DNA from: Prevotella sp.
GTDB taxonomy: Bacteria; Bacteroidota; Bacteroidia; Bacteroidales; Bacteroidaceae
DNA length: 7,982 bases
Assembly (NCBI GenBank): GCA_003483565.1
Contig: DMYZ01000117.1
Span: 1-7,982 of the forward strand
Reading direction: 5' to 3'
This document shows positions 1 through 7,092 of the stretch, piece after piece. Positions within the stretch are counted from its first letter, which is position 1. Every line of letters starts with the position of its first letter. Under the pieces are notes generated by a model, which ran no database searches, was not told the DNA's origin, and worked only from the letters and a program-made list of their open reading frames with translations. The translations under genes were made by a program, and so were the position numbers.

Positions 1-253
1 GGTCAGAACGGAAAATGAAACCAAAAAGCTTACTAAAAAAATTATCATACTTTTTACATTCCGCAACATCTGTCATGCAATCTGCACAGGTATGATATCC
101 TTGCTTCTGGTTACATGTTCTTACCTTACACCATGAAGCTTTTTGATTTTTACGGCATCCAGGACATTTTTTATTAATATACTTTTTGCATTCTCCACAA
201 TAAAGACCGCAATAAGCTATTAAATTAACATCATGAGTTTTCTTTTCATCCAT
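1..253 (-). CDS. DUF3795-family cysteine-rich protein, 3' end beyond the window
   Basis: An open frame of 84 codons starts at the ATG at 253-251 and runs off the left edge without a stop. The visible protein has ten cysteines, at about residues 15, 19, 22, 30, 33, 42, 47, 56, 59 and 66. It opens with IAYCGLYCGEC, followed by CPGC, a CxxxxC pair and CADC. This YCGLYCxxC opening and cysteine spacing is the hallmark of DUF3795, a small family of unknown function in bacteria and archaea that probably binds a metal or Fe-S centre; that role is inference. There is no signal peptide, so it is probably cytoplasmic. It lies 98 bp downstream of the yjdF-like gene on the same strand and may be the third gene of the regulator operon or have its own promoter in that gap. 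An ATG at 249 is in another frame. The C-terminal part cannot be judged. Confidence 0.8.
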   Translation of the reverse strand, partial: MDEKKTHDVNLIAYCGLYCGECKKYINKKCPGCRKNQKASWCKVRTCNQKQGYHTCADCMTDVAECKKYDNFFSKLFGFIFRSD

Positions 254-268
254 ATTATTGATTTTTTT

Positions 269-286
269 CTTTGTAAAGATACAAAG
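269..286. repeat. Short perfect hairpin in the leader of the DUF3795 gene
   Basis: CTTTGTA and TACAAAG form a perfect 7-bp stem around a 4-base loop. The hairpin ends 15 bases upstream of the DUF3795 start. On the minus strand an A tract follows it, not a T tract, so it is not a normal terminator for the upstream gene. The loop region read on the minus strand contains TATCTTTA, one base off the Bacteroides -7 consensus TAnnTTTG. It could therefore be a weak promoter with dyad symmetry or a structured leader. A weaker 6-bp inverted repeat (ATAGTA/TACTAT) lies next to it at 288-310. Confidence 0.35.
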
Positions 287-351
287 AATAGTAATATACA
301 GCTATACTATTTGTAAATGATAGAATGGTTATTAATACAAATCCACATATT

Positions 352-792
352 TTAATGTCCTTTATGCTTTTCTTTGTGTTTAATCTGTCTCAATTCAATT
401 TTTCTTTTTAATAAATTTTCACTCCTTTTTTTTGCTTCATGCTTATTATTTGCTTTTAATTCACAATATTGCTTTTTTAATTCAATTTGTGCTTTTGTAA
501 AAGCATTTTTATAATTATCTGTTTCTGTTTCATGTTTTATCTTCTTTTGCATCTTTTTATAACCCACATTACATCTGTTAGCAGGATCATCAATTTCCTT
601 TGTATATGGAAGGTTACTATAATCCAGTCGTTCGAAAAACGATTTCAGTTTAGCTCCGGTAGGTTCAGAAGTTCCAATAATAACTTTTGCGACACTATAT
701 TGTCCGCCATAATGCATTTCAAATAATGCAATCCAAAATGGCGGGCAAAACATAACAGTTACAGAGTGATTGATAAAATCCGACTCATGCAT
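352..792 (-). CDS. yjdF: YjdF/DUF2992-family protein
   Basis: This 146-residue protein matches the YjdF (DUF2992) pattern. It has a short N-terminal beta-rich part (VTVMFCPPFWIALFE, then a YSVAKVIIGTSEP stretch), a middle linker, and a long lysine-rich helical tail ending in KHKEKHKGH, the basic ending typical of the family. The family's biochemical role is unknown; in Bacillus the gene follows a riboswitch that senses azaaromatic, NAD-like compounds. I chose the ATG at 792 because it is 5 bp past the stop of the AraC-type gene and places the first strand at the N-terminus. The frame is open to 849, but that extension would overlap the regulator by about 50 bp and adds residues unlike the family. 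The close spacing indicates co-transcription and translational coupling with the regulator. There is no signal peptide, so it is cytoplasmic. Base composition is very AT-rich, partly because of the lysine-rich tail. Confidence 0.8.
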   Translation of the reverse strand: MHESDFINHSVTVMFCPPFWIALFEMHYGGQYSVAKVIIGTSEPTGAKLKSFFERLDYSNLPYTKEIDDPANRCNVGYKKMQKKIKHETETDNYKNAFTKAQIELKKQYCELKANNKHEAKKRSENLLKRKIELRQIKHKEKHKGH

Positions 793-797
793 TGAAT

Positions 798-1721
798 TTA
801 GATGATAGGTACATAGATCTCTGTCAGCAAATCTTCTGGTTTTGTACATTCCGGATCATTCAAGTATATCTCAAATCCGGGACGGGATGCCAGCTGATGA
901 TTAATTTCATATATGTATTTGCCATAAATGGTATCATATACAGATCTCAAATTTTCATAAGGACCTTTATATAAGAAAACGACGTATTTGCCACCTTCAA
1001 TCTCTTTTACTCCGATTTCACCTTTCGGTTCAAGCTTTGCATCCATAGTAAGACAGACGTCAGTACGCAATTTGTCAATATCTGTTACTTTGGGATCATC
1101 ATGGTAAATGCAAAGATGATTAATGCCATTCTCTTCACACATTCTTCTTAAAATATAAGGTTTAGGAGTAGAATTACACAGATTTTCTATTTGATCAGTG
1201 AAAAGTCTCAATTCCTTGACATAATCCCATAGTTTCTCCCATGCAAGACAATAATCGTTAGCTTGATAATCGCCCGTCAGACGAATATACATAGCGTGCA
1301 TCGGTTTTAAATCAACAATCCGATGCTCTAAATTTAAATCAGAACTCATTTTAACTGGTTTCATAATCGAATAATTTTTATGGTTGCGATAATCGTTAGG
1401 AGAAATACCGTAAAACAACTTGAAAGCTTTCGACAAAGAAGATGGCATATCATATCCTACATGGTAAGCAATATCCTGGACCTGCATATCCGAATAACGT
1501 AATAGCCGGGCTGCAGTCTCGACTCGCATTCTCGTGATAAAAGCTCCGACAGGCTCTCCTAAAGCTGCTCTCATGATACGATGAAAATGGTAAAGGGAAA
1601 AGTTGGAAATATTGGCCAGGGTTTCTAACCTGATTTCTTCTGTAAGATGATTGTTGATATATTCTACTACGATATTTATTCGTTTAGAATACTCTTCTTT
1701 TGTTGATAATCTTTGTTGCAT
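798..1721 (-). CDS. AraC-type regulator with C-terminal GyrI-like ligand-binding domain
   Basis: This 307-residue protein has an AraC/XylS DNA-binding domain at about residues 12-114. The first helix-turn-helix includes LANISNFSLYHFHRIMRA and the second VQDIAYHVGYDMPSSLSKAFK followed by GISPNDYR. Residues about 130-307 match the GyrI-like effector-binding domain shared with Rob, BmrR and SbmC: YIRLTGDY, GKYVVFLYKGPYENL, a PGFEIYLND segment with the conserved glutamate at 284, and EIYVPI at the end. In this family the acidic residue in an aromatic pocket binds cationic or planar aromatic drugs, and some relatives hydrolyse electrophilic compounds. The AraC domain comes first, as in Rob. It heads an operon with yjdF and possibly the DUF3795 gene. 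A -7 box and a tandem 12-bp repeat lie immediately upstream, suggesting self-regulation. The ligand cannot be read from sequence. The ATG at 1721 gives a full-length N-terminus. Confidence 0.92.
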   Translation of the reverse strand: MQQRLSTKEEYSKRINIVVEYINNHLTEEIRLETLANISNFSLYHFHRIMRAALGEPVGAFITRMRVETAARLLRYSDMQVQDIAYHVGYDMPSSLSKAFKLFYGISPNDYRNHKNYSIMKPVKMSSDLNLEHRIVDLKPMHAMYIRLTGDYQANDYCLAWEKLWDYVKELRLFTDQIENLCNSTPKPYILRRMCEENGINHLCIYHDDPKVTDIDKLRTDVCLTMDAKLEPKGEIGVKEIEGGKYVVFLYKGPYENLRSVYDTIYGKYIYEINHQLASRPGFEIYLNDPECTKPEDLLTEIYVPII

Positions 1722-1746
1722 ATCTACTTGTATTTCTTTAACAATG

Positions 1747-1754
1747 CAAAGGTA
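1747..1754 (-). promoter_or_regulatory. Bacteroides-type -7 box for the AraC-type regulator
   Basis: Read on the minus strand this is TACCTTTG, a perfect match to the Bacteroides -7 consensus TAnnTTTG. It ends 25 bases before the regulator ATG, so the leader would be about 20 bases. No clear TTTG -33 box lies at the usual 19-21 base spacing; that position is occupied by a tandem repeat. A promoter with a poor -33 box overlapping repeats would be expected to need an activator. Confidence 0.6.
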
Positions 1755-1755
1755 G

Positions 1756-1779
1756 CATTTGCCTTTTCAATTGCCTTTT
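1756..1779 (-). repeat. Tandem 12-bp direct repeat overlapping the regulator promoter
   Basis: On the plus strand CATTTGCCTTTT (1756-1767) is followed directly by CAATTGCCTTTT (1768-1779), 11 of 12 bases identical. On the minus strand the core is AAAAGGCAA, twice. The repeats start one base upstream of the -7 box and cover the -33 region. AraC-type proteins commonly bind direct repeats at this place, so this is a candidate operator for autoregulation. Binding itself is inference. Confidence 0.5.
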
Positions 1780-1804
1780 CCTATCTTGCTAACTTGTAAA
1801 AATA

Positions 1805-1812
1805 CAAAGATA
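1805..1812 (-). promoter_or_regulatory. Second candidate -7 box upstream of the regulator
   Basis: The minus strand reads TATCTTTG, also a perfect TAnnTTTG match, 58 bases upstream of the nearer box. No convincing TTTG lies 19-21 bases further up. It could be an alternative promoter for the regulator or chance in AT-rich DNA. Confidence 0.3.
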
Positions 1813-1841
1813 TCAATTTCATTTGGTATTGGAGTCTGCAA

Positions 1842-1900
1842 GTGCCTGTTTAATTTATATTATCCATTTCTATGATGGATAGTAAAAATCAAACAGGCAC
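1842..1900. repeat. Nested inverted repeat between the phosphatase and the regulator
   Basis: Outer arms GTGCCTGTTT (1842-1851) and AAACAGGCAC (1891-1900) are perfect over 10 bp. As RNA of the minus strand the stem extends inward by about five more pairs, including one G-U. Inside is a second perfect stem, TATCCAT (1861-1867) and ATGGATA (1875-1881), with a 7-base loop. The structure starts about 40 bases past the phosphatase stop, so it may terminate the receptor operon. However, neither strand has a clean T tract right after the outer arm, so a terminator call is uncertain; it could also stabilise the transcript's 3' end. Confidence 0.55.
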
Positions 1901-1938
1901 AATTAGTTTTTAAGCTATAAGTAAATTTGAGGATCTGA

Positions 1939-2886
1939 TTATTTAGTTTTAGTCAACTGATATAGAATATTACCTTTTTTATCAATAGCAGAGATTGTCA
2001 GATTATTTCTGTTTACTGAAATTACAGAGAATCCTGTAGAGGAGTTGCACCATACAGTACCTGCTGCCGGTTTTACTTTTCTGGAGAGAGCTGCAGCAGA
2101 GTTTACCCAGAAGTCAATGGCATCCCCTGGCATCTTGATATGCTGAAAATTGTGAATATGTCCACAACCATATACTGCGACGTTATGGTAACGTTGCAAT
2201 ACGGGCAATAAATATTTCTGCATGTCACCCCGTTCATCCTCCTCTTTGGCTGTTTGGGCATAAACAGGATGATGTCCGATACAGATTACCCAGTCTTCAT
2301 GAGCACTCTTCAATATGCCATCCAACCATTGAAGCTGCGTTTCACGATCTTGTTTGTGTGCATCAGGATAGGTGATGCTGTCATTACGGTATTTCTCGAT
2401 GAGAGGAGTAGTATCAAGAAAGACGATGCGTATGGTGCATCCTTTGCTTGTAAACACCTTCGTGTAATACCTGGCCGGCATCATCCATCGGCGACTTATG
2501 TGGGTATAGTCGAGAACAGCTTGGGTGTTGCCACGGTATTCATGGTTGCCGAGAATCGGATACCAGGCTTCCATCAGCTCCGGATGAGAGTAAATCAGTT
2601 CGTAGTTTGTCATCCATAACGGATCATTTACGGATGCTACACCATTGAAATGGTGAACATCTCCGGCTGCAATAATTGCTTCTGGCTTTACAGTTTCAGC
2701 CATTACGCCCATCATTTCTGCAATGGTCTTCTGGTCATAATACCCATTTCTGCCCATGTCATTACACCAGAAAAGATTGATTTGACTTTTAAGCTTTGAC
2801 CATACTTCTGGTGTTTGCGCACTTGCAGAAGAATATAATAAAGTGGCAAAGACAATAGCTGATAATATTTTACTTATTTGTTTCAT
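1939..2886 (-). CDS. Exported metallophosphatase, purple/tartrate-resistant acid phosphatase-like
   Basis: The 315-residue product should hydrolyse phosphate monoesters with a two-metal centre in the periplasm or beyond. Residues 1-23 form a signal peptide (MKQISKILS, hydrophobic core, then SASA before Gln24). Calcineurin-type motifs follow in order: NDMG (Asp43), GDVHH (Asp76), GNHEYRGN (Asn114, His115), IGHHPVY (His205) and GCGHIH (His243, His245). The overall pattern, with GV..VNDPLW, AWYPILGNHEYRGN and ISRRWMMPARYY, follows animal tartrate-resistant acid phosphatase along most of its length. Two differences stand out: the usual first-motif Gly is Asn42, and the iron-binding Tyr that makes these enzymes purple is His79. 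I use the ATG at 2886 because it gives the signal peptide; the frame is open to 3117, but that stretch overlaps the lipoprotein gene and is unlike the family. It is the last gene of the receptor operon, 35 bp after the lipoprotein. The substrate is unknown. Confidence 0.88.
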   Translation of the reverse strand: MKQISKILSAIVFATLLYSSASAQTPEVWSKLKSQINLFWCNDMGRNGYYDQKTIAEMMGVMAETVKPEAIIAAGDVHHFNGVASVNDPLWMTNYELIYSHPELMEAWYPILGNHEYRGNTQAVLDYTHISRRWMMPARYYTKVFTSKGCTIRIVFLDTTPLIEKYRNDSITYPDAHKQDRETQLQWLDGILKSAHEDWVICIGHHPVYAQTAKEEDERGDMQKYLLPVLQRYHNVAVYGCGHIHNFQHIKMPGDAIDFWVNSAAALSRKVKPAAGTVWCNSSTGFSVISVNRNNLTISAIDKKGNILYQLTKTK

Positions 2887-2921
2887 AATTCGAGTTGATA
2901 GAATTAAAGTATATATATGGT

Positions 2922-4310
2922 TTATTTTGTCTGTCCGTAAGCTCCGAAGAAGGCAGAGGCCGGCCGACTGTAAAAATAGTAATTCTGATCGTTGTCTGTA
3001 TTGAAGAACTGGACTTTCTTCATGCCGAAAAATGCCAAACCATCGGCAAAAATAGGATTCGCTGCAGTTGTTCCTCCTCCCAATGCTGGAGAACCGGCTT
3101 GCAGATAAAAATTCCACGATGAATTATAAGCAAGAGGTGCTCCCTTAGTTGTATCATCCACTTCACAGTTGATATCCATCTTCGGATTTTGGGAGAAATT
3201 CGTGAATAAAGGATTATTTCCACCCGTCTGACTGCTGTGAATGTCAGAATTATAAAACATCACCAGATCGGCAGTGGCACTCATTTGATCGATTCCTGTT
3301 TGGGTTGAAGCAAAATAGTAATTTGGAATCAGAGTACTTTTATCTACATCACATCCGCTGGTTGCCGGTTGCTTCATACCATAGCGGCAATCGTATATAA
3401 GGTTATTGACAAGTGTTGGATATATTCCCTTTTCCAGCCAGATGCTCCCTCCCTTTTTGTTTTTTGACCGTCGCCAACCACAATCAACAGCTGTATTATT
3501 ATAAACTCTGATTTCTGTCAGAGGAATCGTTTCACTGTTACCGGAGTCTGATAATTTAAAAGCGTTGGTACAGGCATTATAAATTAAGTTGTAGGAAACG
3601 TCCAGATTACATCCTGATTTTACATTAATAGCTTCTCCTCCATCAGCCGCATTGCCATTGTCGGCAAAAATATTATTTTGGATAATTCCCTTTCCACCAG
3701 TAAAATACGTCTGATCATTGTAGTTGTCGTGGAAGAAACAGTCGGAGATTACAAATCGACCGTCGACGTTGCAGAAATGGAATGCCGGTACTCCACCGTC
3801 AATTTGCGTCTTGAAGAGCCCATTTTGAAAAGAAAGGGAAGATTCTGTCGGAGTCGCTCCGGCATAGGCGATGTTTACGTGGTTAAGGACGACCTCACCG
3901 GCTTTATACCCACAGATTATTCCTCCCCAGTCAGCAGGTTTTTTGGTATCAGAAGTAATTGTGATGGGTTTTCTGGTAGTTCCCATACAGTAGAGATTGC
4001 CAAGTACTACAATCTCTACAGGGACTTTGGCAGAAGACGAACAGGTTACGGTTATGCCTGGTTCAATATAAAGGGAAATATTTTCAGGTATCTCGACAGA
4101 TTCCTTTAAGATGGTATCTTTAGTCCATACCAGTGATCCTGACGGATATTCTGCCAAATCAGTCTTGACTCCATCGGAAGATGGCTGTACGACAGTAGTA
4201 TCAGACTTTGCTGCATAGTCGTATGGATTGATATTGTCATTTTCGCACGATACAAGTACCATGCTGAAAATCAGAGCCAGATAGCCGGATATCAATAAAT
4301 TTTTTTTCAT
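2922..4310 (-). CDS. Surface-type lipoprotein with parallel beta-helix fold
   Basis: The 462-residue protein starts with a lipoprotein signal peptide: MKKNLLISG, a hydrophobic core, and the lipobox LVSC with the lipidated cysteine at 22. Acidic residues follow (CENDN), compatible with surface export in Bacteroidetes. From about residue 70 to 340 there are repeated short beta strands with regularly placed Asn and Gly: an IEPGITVTCSS strand, LGNLYCMGTTRKPITITSD, ADWGGIICG, VLNHVNIAYAGA, FVISDCFFHDNY, IIQNNIFADNG and VSYNLIYNAC. This is the pattern of right-handed parallel beta-helix (pectate-lyase-like) proteins. The C-terminus has the AGSPALGGGT and FFGAYGQ signature common at the end of such Bacteroidetes proteins. 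No catalytic site is evident, so a binding role is as likely as an enzymatic one. It sits between the receptor (37 bp) and the phosphatase (35 bp), the place a SusD-like partner often takes in other receptor operons. The ligand is unknown. Confidence 0.85.
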   Translation of the reverse strand: MKKNLLISGYLALIFSMVLVSCENDNINPYDYAAKSDTTVVQPSSDGVKTDLAEYPSGSLVWTKDTILKESVEIPENISLYIEPGITVTCSSSAKVPVEIVVLGNLYCMGTTRKPITITSDTKKPADWGGIICGYKAGEVVLNHVNIAYAGATPTESSLSFQNGLFKTQIDGGVPAFHFCNVDGRFVISDCFFHDNYNDQTYFTGGKGIIQNNIFADNGNAADGGEAINVKSGCNLDVSYNLIYNACTNAFKLSDSGNSETIPLTEIRVYNNTAVDCGWRRSKNKKGGSIWLEKGIYPTLVNNLIYDCRYGMKQPATSGCDVDKSTLIPNYYFASTQTGIDQMSATADLVMFYNSDIHSSQTGGNNPLFTNFSQNPKMDINCEVDDTTKGAPLAYNSSWNFYLQAGSPALGGGTTAANPIFADGLAFFGMKKVQFFNTDNDQNYYFYSRPASAFFGAYGQTK

Positions 4311-4347
4311 TGTCTTTATTTTATGATGTTTTTTCTTTTTATTCTAT

Positions 4348-7068
4348 TTATAAGTCGTATCGTATGCCCAGCAGAAAGGTACGTCCGTATTTATAGGTTC
4401 CCATTATTGTGCGTCCGGATTTCTGATTTGGAAACTGCGCATTATAGTCATTGACAGTTTTTAAGTAGCGTTCTCTTACGGCATTGGTGAGGTTGTTTGC
4501 CTTAAGAAATACAGACCATCCTTTTTTGAATTTTTTCTCGGCACTGAAATCAAGAGAGAAGAGGCCTCTTTCCCATTCATCCGCATCCTTATATGGGGAT
4601 ACAATAGCAATGCGGCTTCCCGTGTATGATGAGGCCAGCTGTCCGTTCCATCCATGTTCGGTATCTTTGTAAAGCAGGGACAGGTTTGCTGTATGAGGTG
4701 CCTGGTTCACTAACGGACGTGTCTGGCTGATGGTTTCTATTTCCGCACTTCCTACTTTATACTGTCTTTTTGTTGTTGTTATCGAAGAGTGAGTATAGGT
4801 ATAGTTCGCTTTGATACCGAAGTGCCTGATATATTTAATCAAGTCAATTTCCATACCGATATTTTTTGCATTACCCAGGTTTTGCGGCATATAAAAATTA
4901 TTGTAAAATGACATCTCTATAGGATCCTTGAGATATTTATAGAAGACACCAAAGAGAACTTGTTCTGTTGCAGAAGGAAACCATTCCCAGCGTGCATCAA
5001 TATTATCAATACGAGCTCGTTTCAGTTCCGGATTACCTTTCTCTTCATATTCTTCGCCATCTATTTCATAAGGTACGATTTCGTAGAAGCTGGGGCGGTT
5101 GATACTTTTGTAATAATTTAGCCTTACATTCATTTTGCCGGTTGGCGACCATTTTAAAGAAGCGGAAGGAAGCCAGTCCCAGTAACTCTGTTCTCCTATG
5201 GATCCCATCCCCTTAAAGGTCTGGAGCATGGTGTACAACTGATTTGTGTGTTCGCCACGGAATCCGGCGATGATTTCCCCTTTCGTAAATCTCATACTTA
5301 GCATTGCATATACAGCTCCTATATTTTCATGGGAATTATAATTTAATTGGGAAGCCTGTGCATAAGGAGTCCGGCAATACCAGTCGATTCCTTTAAACAT
5401 GCTGTAGCCCTCTCCTGATAATGTCGCGGAGATATTCTGGGGATTGAACTGATAGGAATAATACCGGTTTTCACGCCTCTTACGACTGTACATAGCTCCG
5501 GCTTTCCAGGAAAGATCTGCAAAAGAGAAAGGAGTATCATAGTTCAGGTTCAAGTATCCTTCCAGACTCTTGTCTGTATTATGTTGAAAGCGACGTTCCA
5601 TCGAGTTGGCTACTGTCTTGTTTATCGAGTCGGATACTATAGTGTTTTTTATGTCTACATAAGTCCGGTCCGGGTCTTTCTCTGTTGCCCTGGAAAATAC
5701 TCCGGACCAGTCAACAGTAAAATGATCGCCAAAATGGTGAGTACCTTTTAGATGAGATGCAAAAATACTTTGTGTCTGTGTATTCGTTCTTATTTCGTCA
5801 TCACGTGTATAGTCACCTTTATCAGGTTCATATCCATAATCTGTAACAATGGAATTGGTATATCTTACCGTATTCTCATTCCTGTTGATATACATATTAT
5901 ACCATTCCAGTTTATGATGAGCCAGATTTAAGTCTATTTTAAAATGGATTCCGGCTGTCAGATCGTGAATGGAATAAAGGCGGTTCTGTAGTTTTGAAAT
6001 TACTTCAGCCTGTTCGCCAAAAGGCATGCTGGCAGTATTAAAAGTTCGTTCCGTTCCTCTGAACTCGTTTTGAATATTACCTGCCAGAAGTATTCCAAGG
6101 CGATTGTTCCAGAAGCGATTGCCGGCAGACAACCCTATAACCATGTTTGGTGAAGGGACAGCGTGGCTGCTGACCAGTGTTCCTCCGTCTTTAAAGTCAC
6201 TCATTGTTGCCTTGTATTCTGAACCGTATTGCTCATAAGGCGCTTCTTTTGTTATGTTTCCCCTTTGGGCGTTCAGATAGTCATGCTTGCCAAAAAAGAA
6301 ATCACTGTATCCCAGGGCCATATTGGTTTGCAACTGAAAATGTGAGGGAGCATCTTTCATGTCCATATCTACTACACCTCCGGCGGCGTCCCCTTCCATG
6401 TCAGCAGTAAGAGATTTTGATACCACCAGCCGGTCCATTAAGTCTGAAGGGAATAAATTAAGAGGAATGTATCGGTTCTGGTCATCAGGACTGGAAATCT
6501 TGATTCCGTTTACCAAAGTATAATTATATCGTTTGTCCATTCCGCGGAGTATGGCATAGGCGGCTTGTCCTGATGCGTCTGATTCCATCGTTACACCGGA
6601 TATTCGCTGTAAAGCTGATGCTACATTGATGTCAGGAGAAAGTTGAATAGTTTGCCGGCTCATTACATTTAAAATCTGTGACGAGTTTTTTACCAATGAA
6701 ATTGCCCCTTGGTTACTATGGCTATTGTATTGTCCTTTAATTACTATTTCATCAAGATTTTCTGCATCAGGTTCCATAGAAATTTCAATCTGATGATTTT
6801 TGCTCAGGTCTACGGTTATTTCACGAGGTTTATAACTGAGATAGTTGACAAGCAAGGTCACTGTCCCCGCATCAGGGAGGTCCTTCAGTAGGAAAGTACC
6901 ATCAAGTCCTGTGGATGTTTTTTCCTTTTTATATTCCTTAATCTTGATAATTGTGCCGACAAGAGGTTCTCCTGTGCTTTTATCCTTGACAATTCCTTTT
7001 AAAGGCATAGCCTGAATGGATAGAGACGCTATAAATATAGTTGCTGATACAAAACACCTGTTTATCAT
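4348..7068 (-). CDS. TonB-dependent outer-membrane receptor with carboxypeptidase-D-like N-terminal domain
   Basis: This 906-residue receptor imports a ligand across the outer membrane using TonB energy. Residues 1-20 are a signal peptide ending SIQA. Residues about 22-100 form a carboxypeptidase-D regulatory-like domain (LKGIVKDKSTGEPLVGT, STGLDGTFLLKDLP, VNYLSYK). A TonB-box-like LDEIVIKG lies at about 105-112. The plug covers about 130-240, with ASALQRISGV, ILRGMDKRYNYTLVNGIKI, FPSDLMDRLVVSKSLTADM and GDAAGGVVDM. The rest is the beta barrel, with RLNYYKSINRPSF and EEKGNPELKRARIDN, common in this receptor class; it ends in RYDL instead of the usual aromatic residue. It resembles siderophore/Oar-type receptors more than SusC, and no SusD follows. 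I start at the ATG at 7068: a TTG nine codons earlier lies inside the -7 box and could not be in the transcript. It leads the operon with the lipoprotein and phosphatase, which suggests a phosphorylated ligand. Confidence 0.92.
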   Translation of the reverse strand: MINRCFVSATIFIASLSIQAMPLKGIVKDKSTGEPLVGTIIKIKEYKKEKTSTGLDGTFLLKDLPDAGTVTLLVNYLSYKPREITVDLSKNHQIEISMEPDAENLDEIVIKGQYNSHSNQGAISLVKNSSQILNVMSRQTIQLSPDINVASALQRISGVTMESDASGQAAYAILRGMDKRYNYTLVNGIKISSPDDQNRYIPLNLFPSDLMDRLVVSKSLTADMEGDAAGGVVDMDMKDAPSHFQLQTNMALGYSDFFFGKHDYLNAQRGNITKEAPYEQYGSEYKATMSDFKDGGTLVSSHAVPSPNMVIGLSAGNRFWNNRLGILLAGNIQNEFRGTERTFNTASMPFGEQAEVISKLQNRLYSIHDLTAGIHFKIDLNLAHHKLEWYNMYINRNENTVRYTNSIVTDYGYEPDKGDYTRDDEIRTNTQTQSIFASHLKGTHHFGDHFTVDWSGVFSRATEKDPDRTYVDIKNTIVSDSINKTVANSMERRFQHNTDKSLEGYLNLNYDTPFSFADLSWKAGAMYSRKRRENRYYSYQFNPQNISATLSGEGYSMFKGIDWYCRTPYAQASQLNYNSHENIGAVYAMLSMRFTKGEIIAGFRGEHTNQLYTMLQTFKGMGSIGEQSYWDWLPSASLKWSPTGKMNVRLNYYKSINRPSFYEIVPYEIDGEEYEEKGNPELKRARIDNIDARWEWFPSATEQVLFGVFYKYLKDPIEMSFYNNFYMPQNLGNAKNIGMEIDLIKYIRHFGIKANYTYTHSSITTTKRQYKVGSAEIETISQTRPLVNQAPHTANLSLLYKDTEHGWNGQLASSYTGSRIAIVSPYKDADEWERGLFSLDFSAEKKFKKGWSVFLKANNLTNAVRERYLKTVNDYNAQFPNQKSGRTIMGTYKYGRTFLLGIRYDL

Positions 7069-7092
7069 TTTACTTATATTAAATTTTGAAGA

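Noticed and set aside
793..849. Extended start for the yjdF-like gene
   Set aside because: It would overlap the regulator's end by about 50 bp and adds residues not seen in the family; the ATG at 792 gives a clean 5-bp junction.
487..974. Plus-strand small open frames rich in Phe, Ile and Cys, looking like membrane peptides
   Set aside because: They are antisense to the AT-rich yjdF-like and regulator genes; the hydrophobic look comes from reading lysine-rich codons backwards.
1722..1841. A yjdF-type riboswitch in the leader of the regulator operon
   Set aside because: The predicted leader is only about 20 bases and no extended helical structure fits; an aptamer is not possible if the promoter at 1747 is used.
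2254..2619. Plus-strand open frame of 121 codons
   Set aside because: It lies wholly opposite the well-supported phosphatase gene and its translation shows no recognisable domain or signal.
2887..3117. N-terminal extension of the phosphatase frame by 77 codons
   Set aside because: The extension overlaps the lipoprotein gene in another frame and has no resemblance to the phosphatase family. The ATG at 2886 opens a clear signal peptide.
3678..4109. Plus-strand open frame of 143 codons
   Set aside because: It is antisense to the beta-helix lipoprotein gene and shows no motif; it is best explained as a shadow frame.
4348..7068. SusC-type glycan receptor of a polysaccharide utilisation locus
   Set aside because: No SusD-like gene or glycoside hydrolase is present, and the plug and barrel motifs look more like siderophore/Oar-type receptors.
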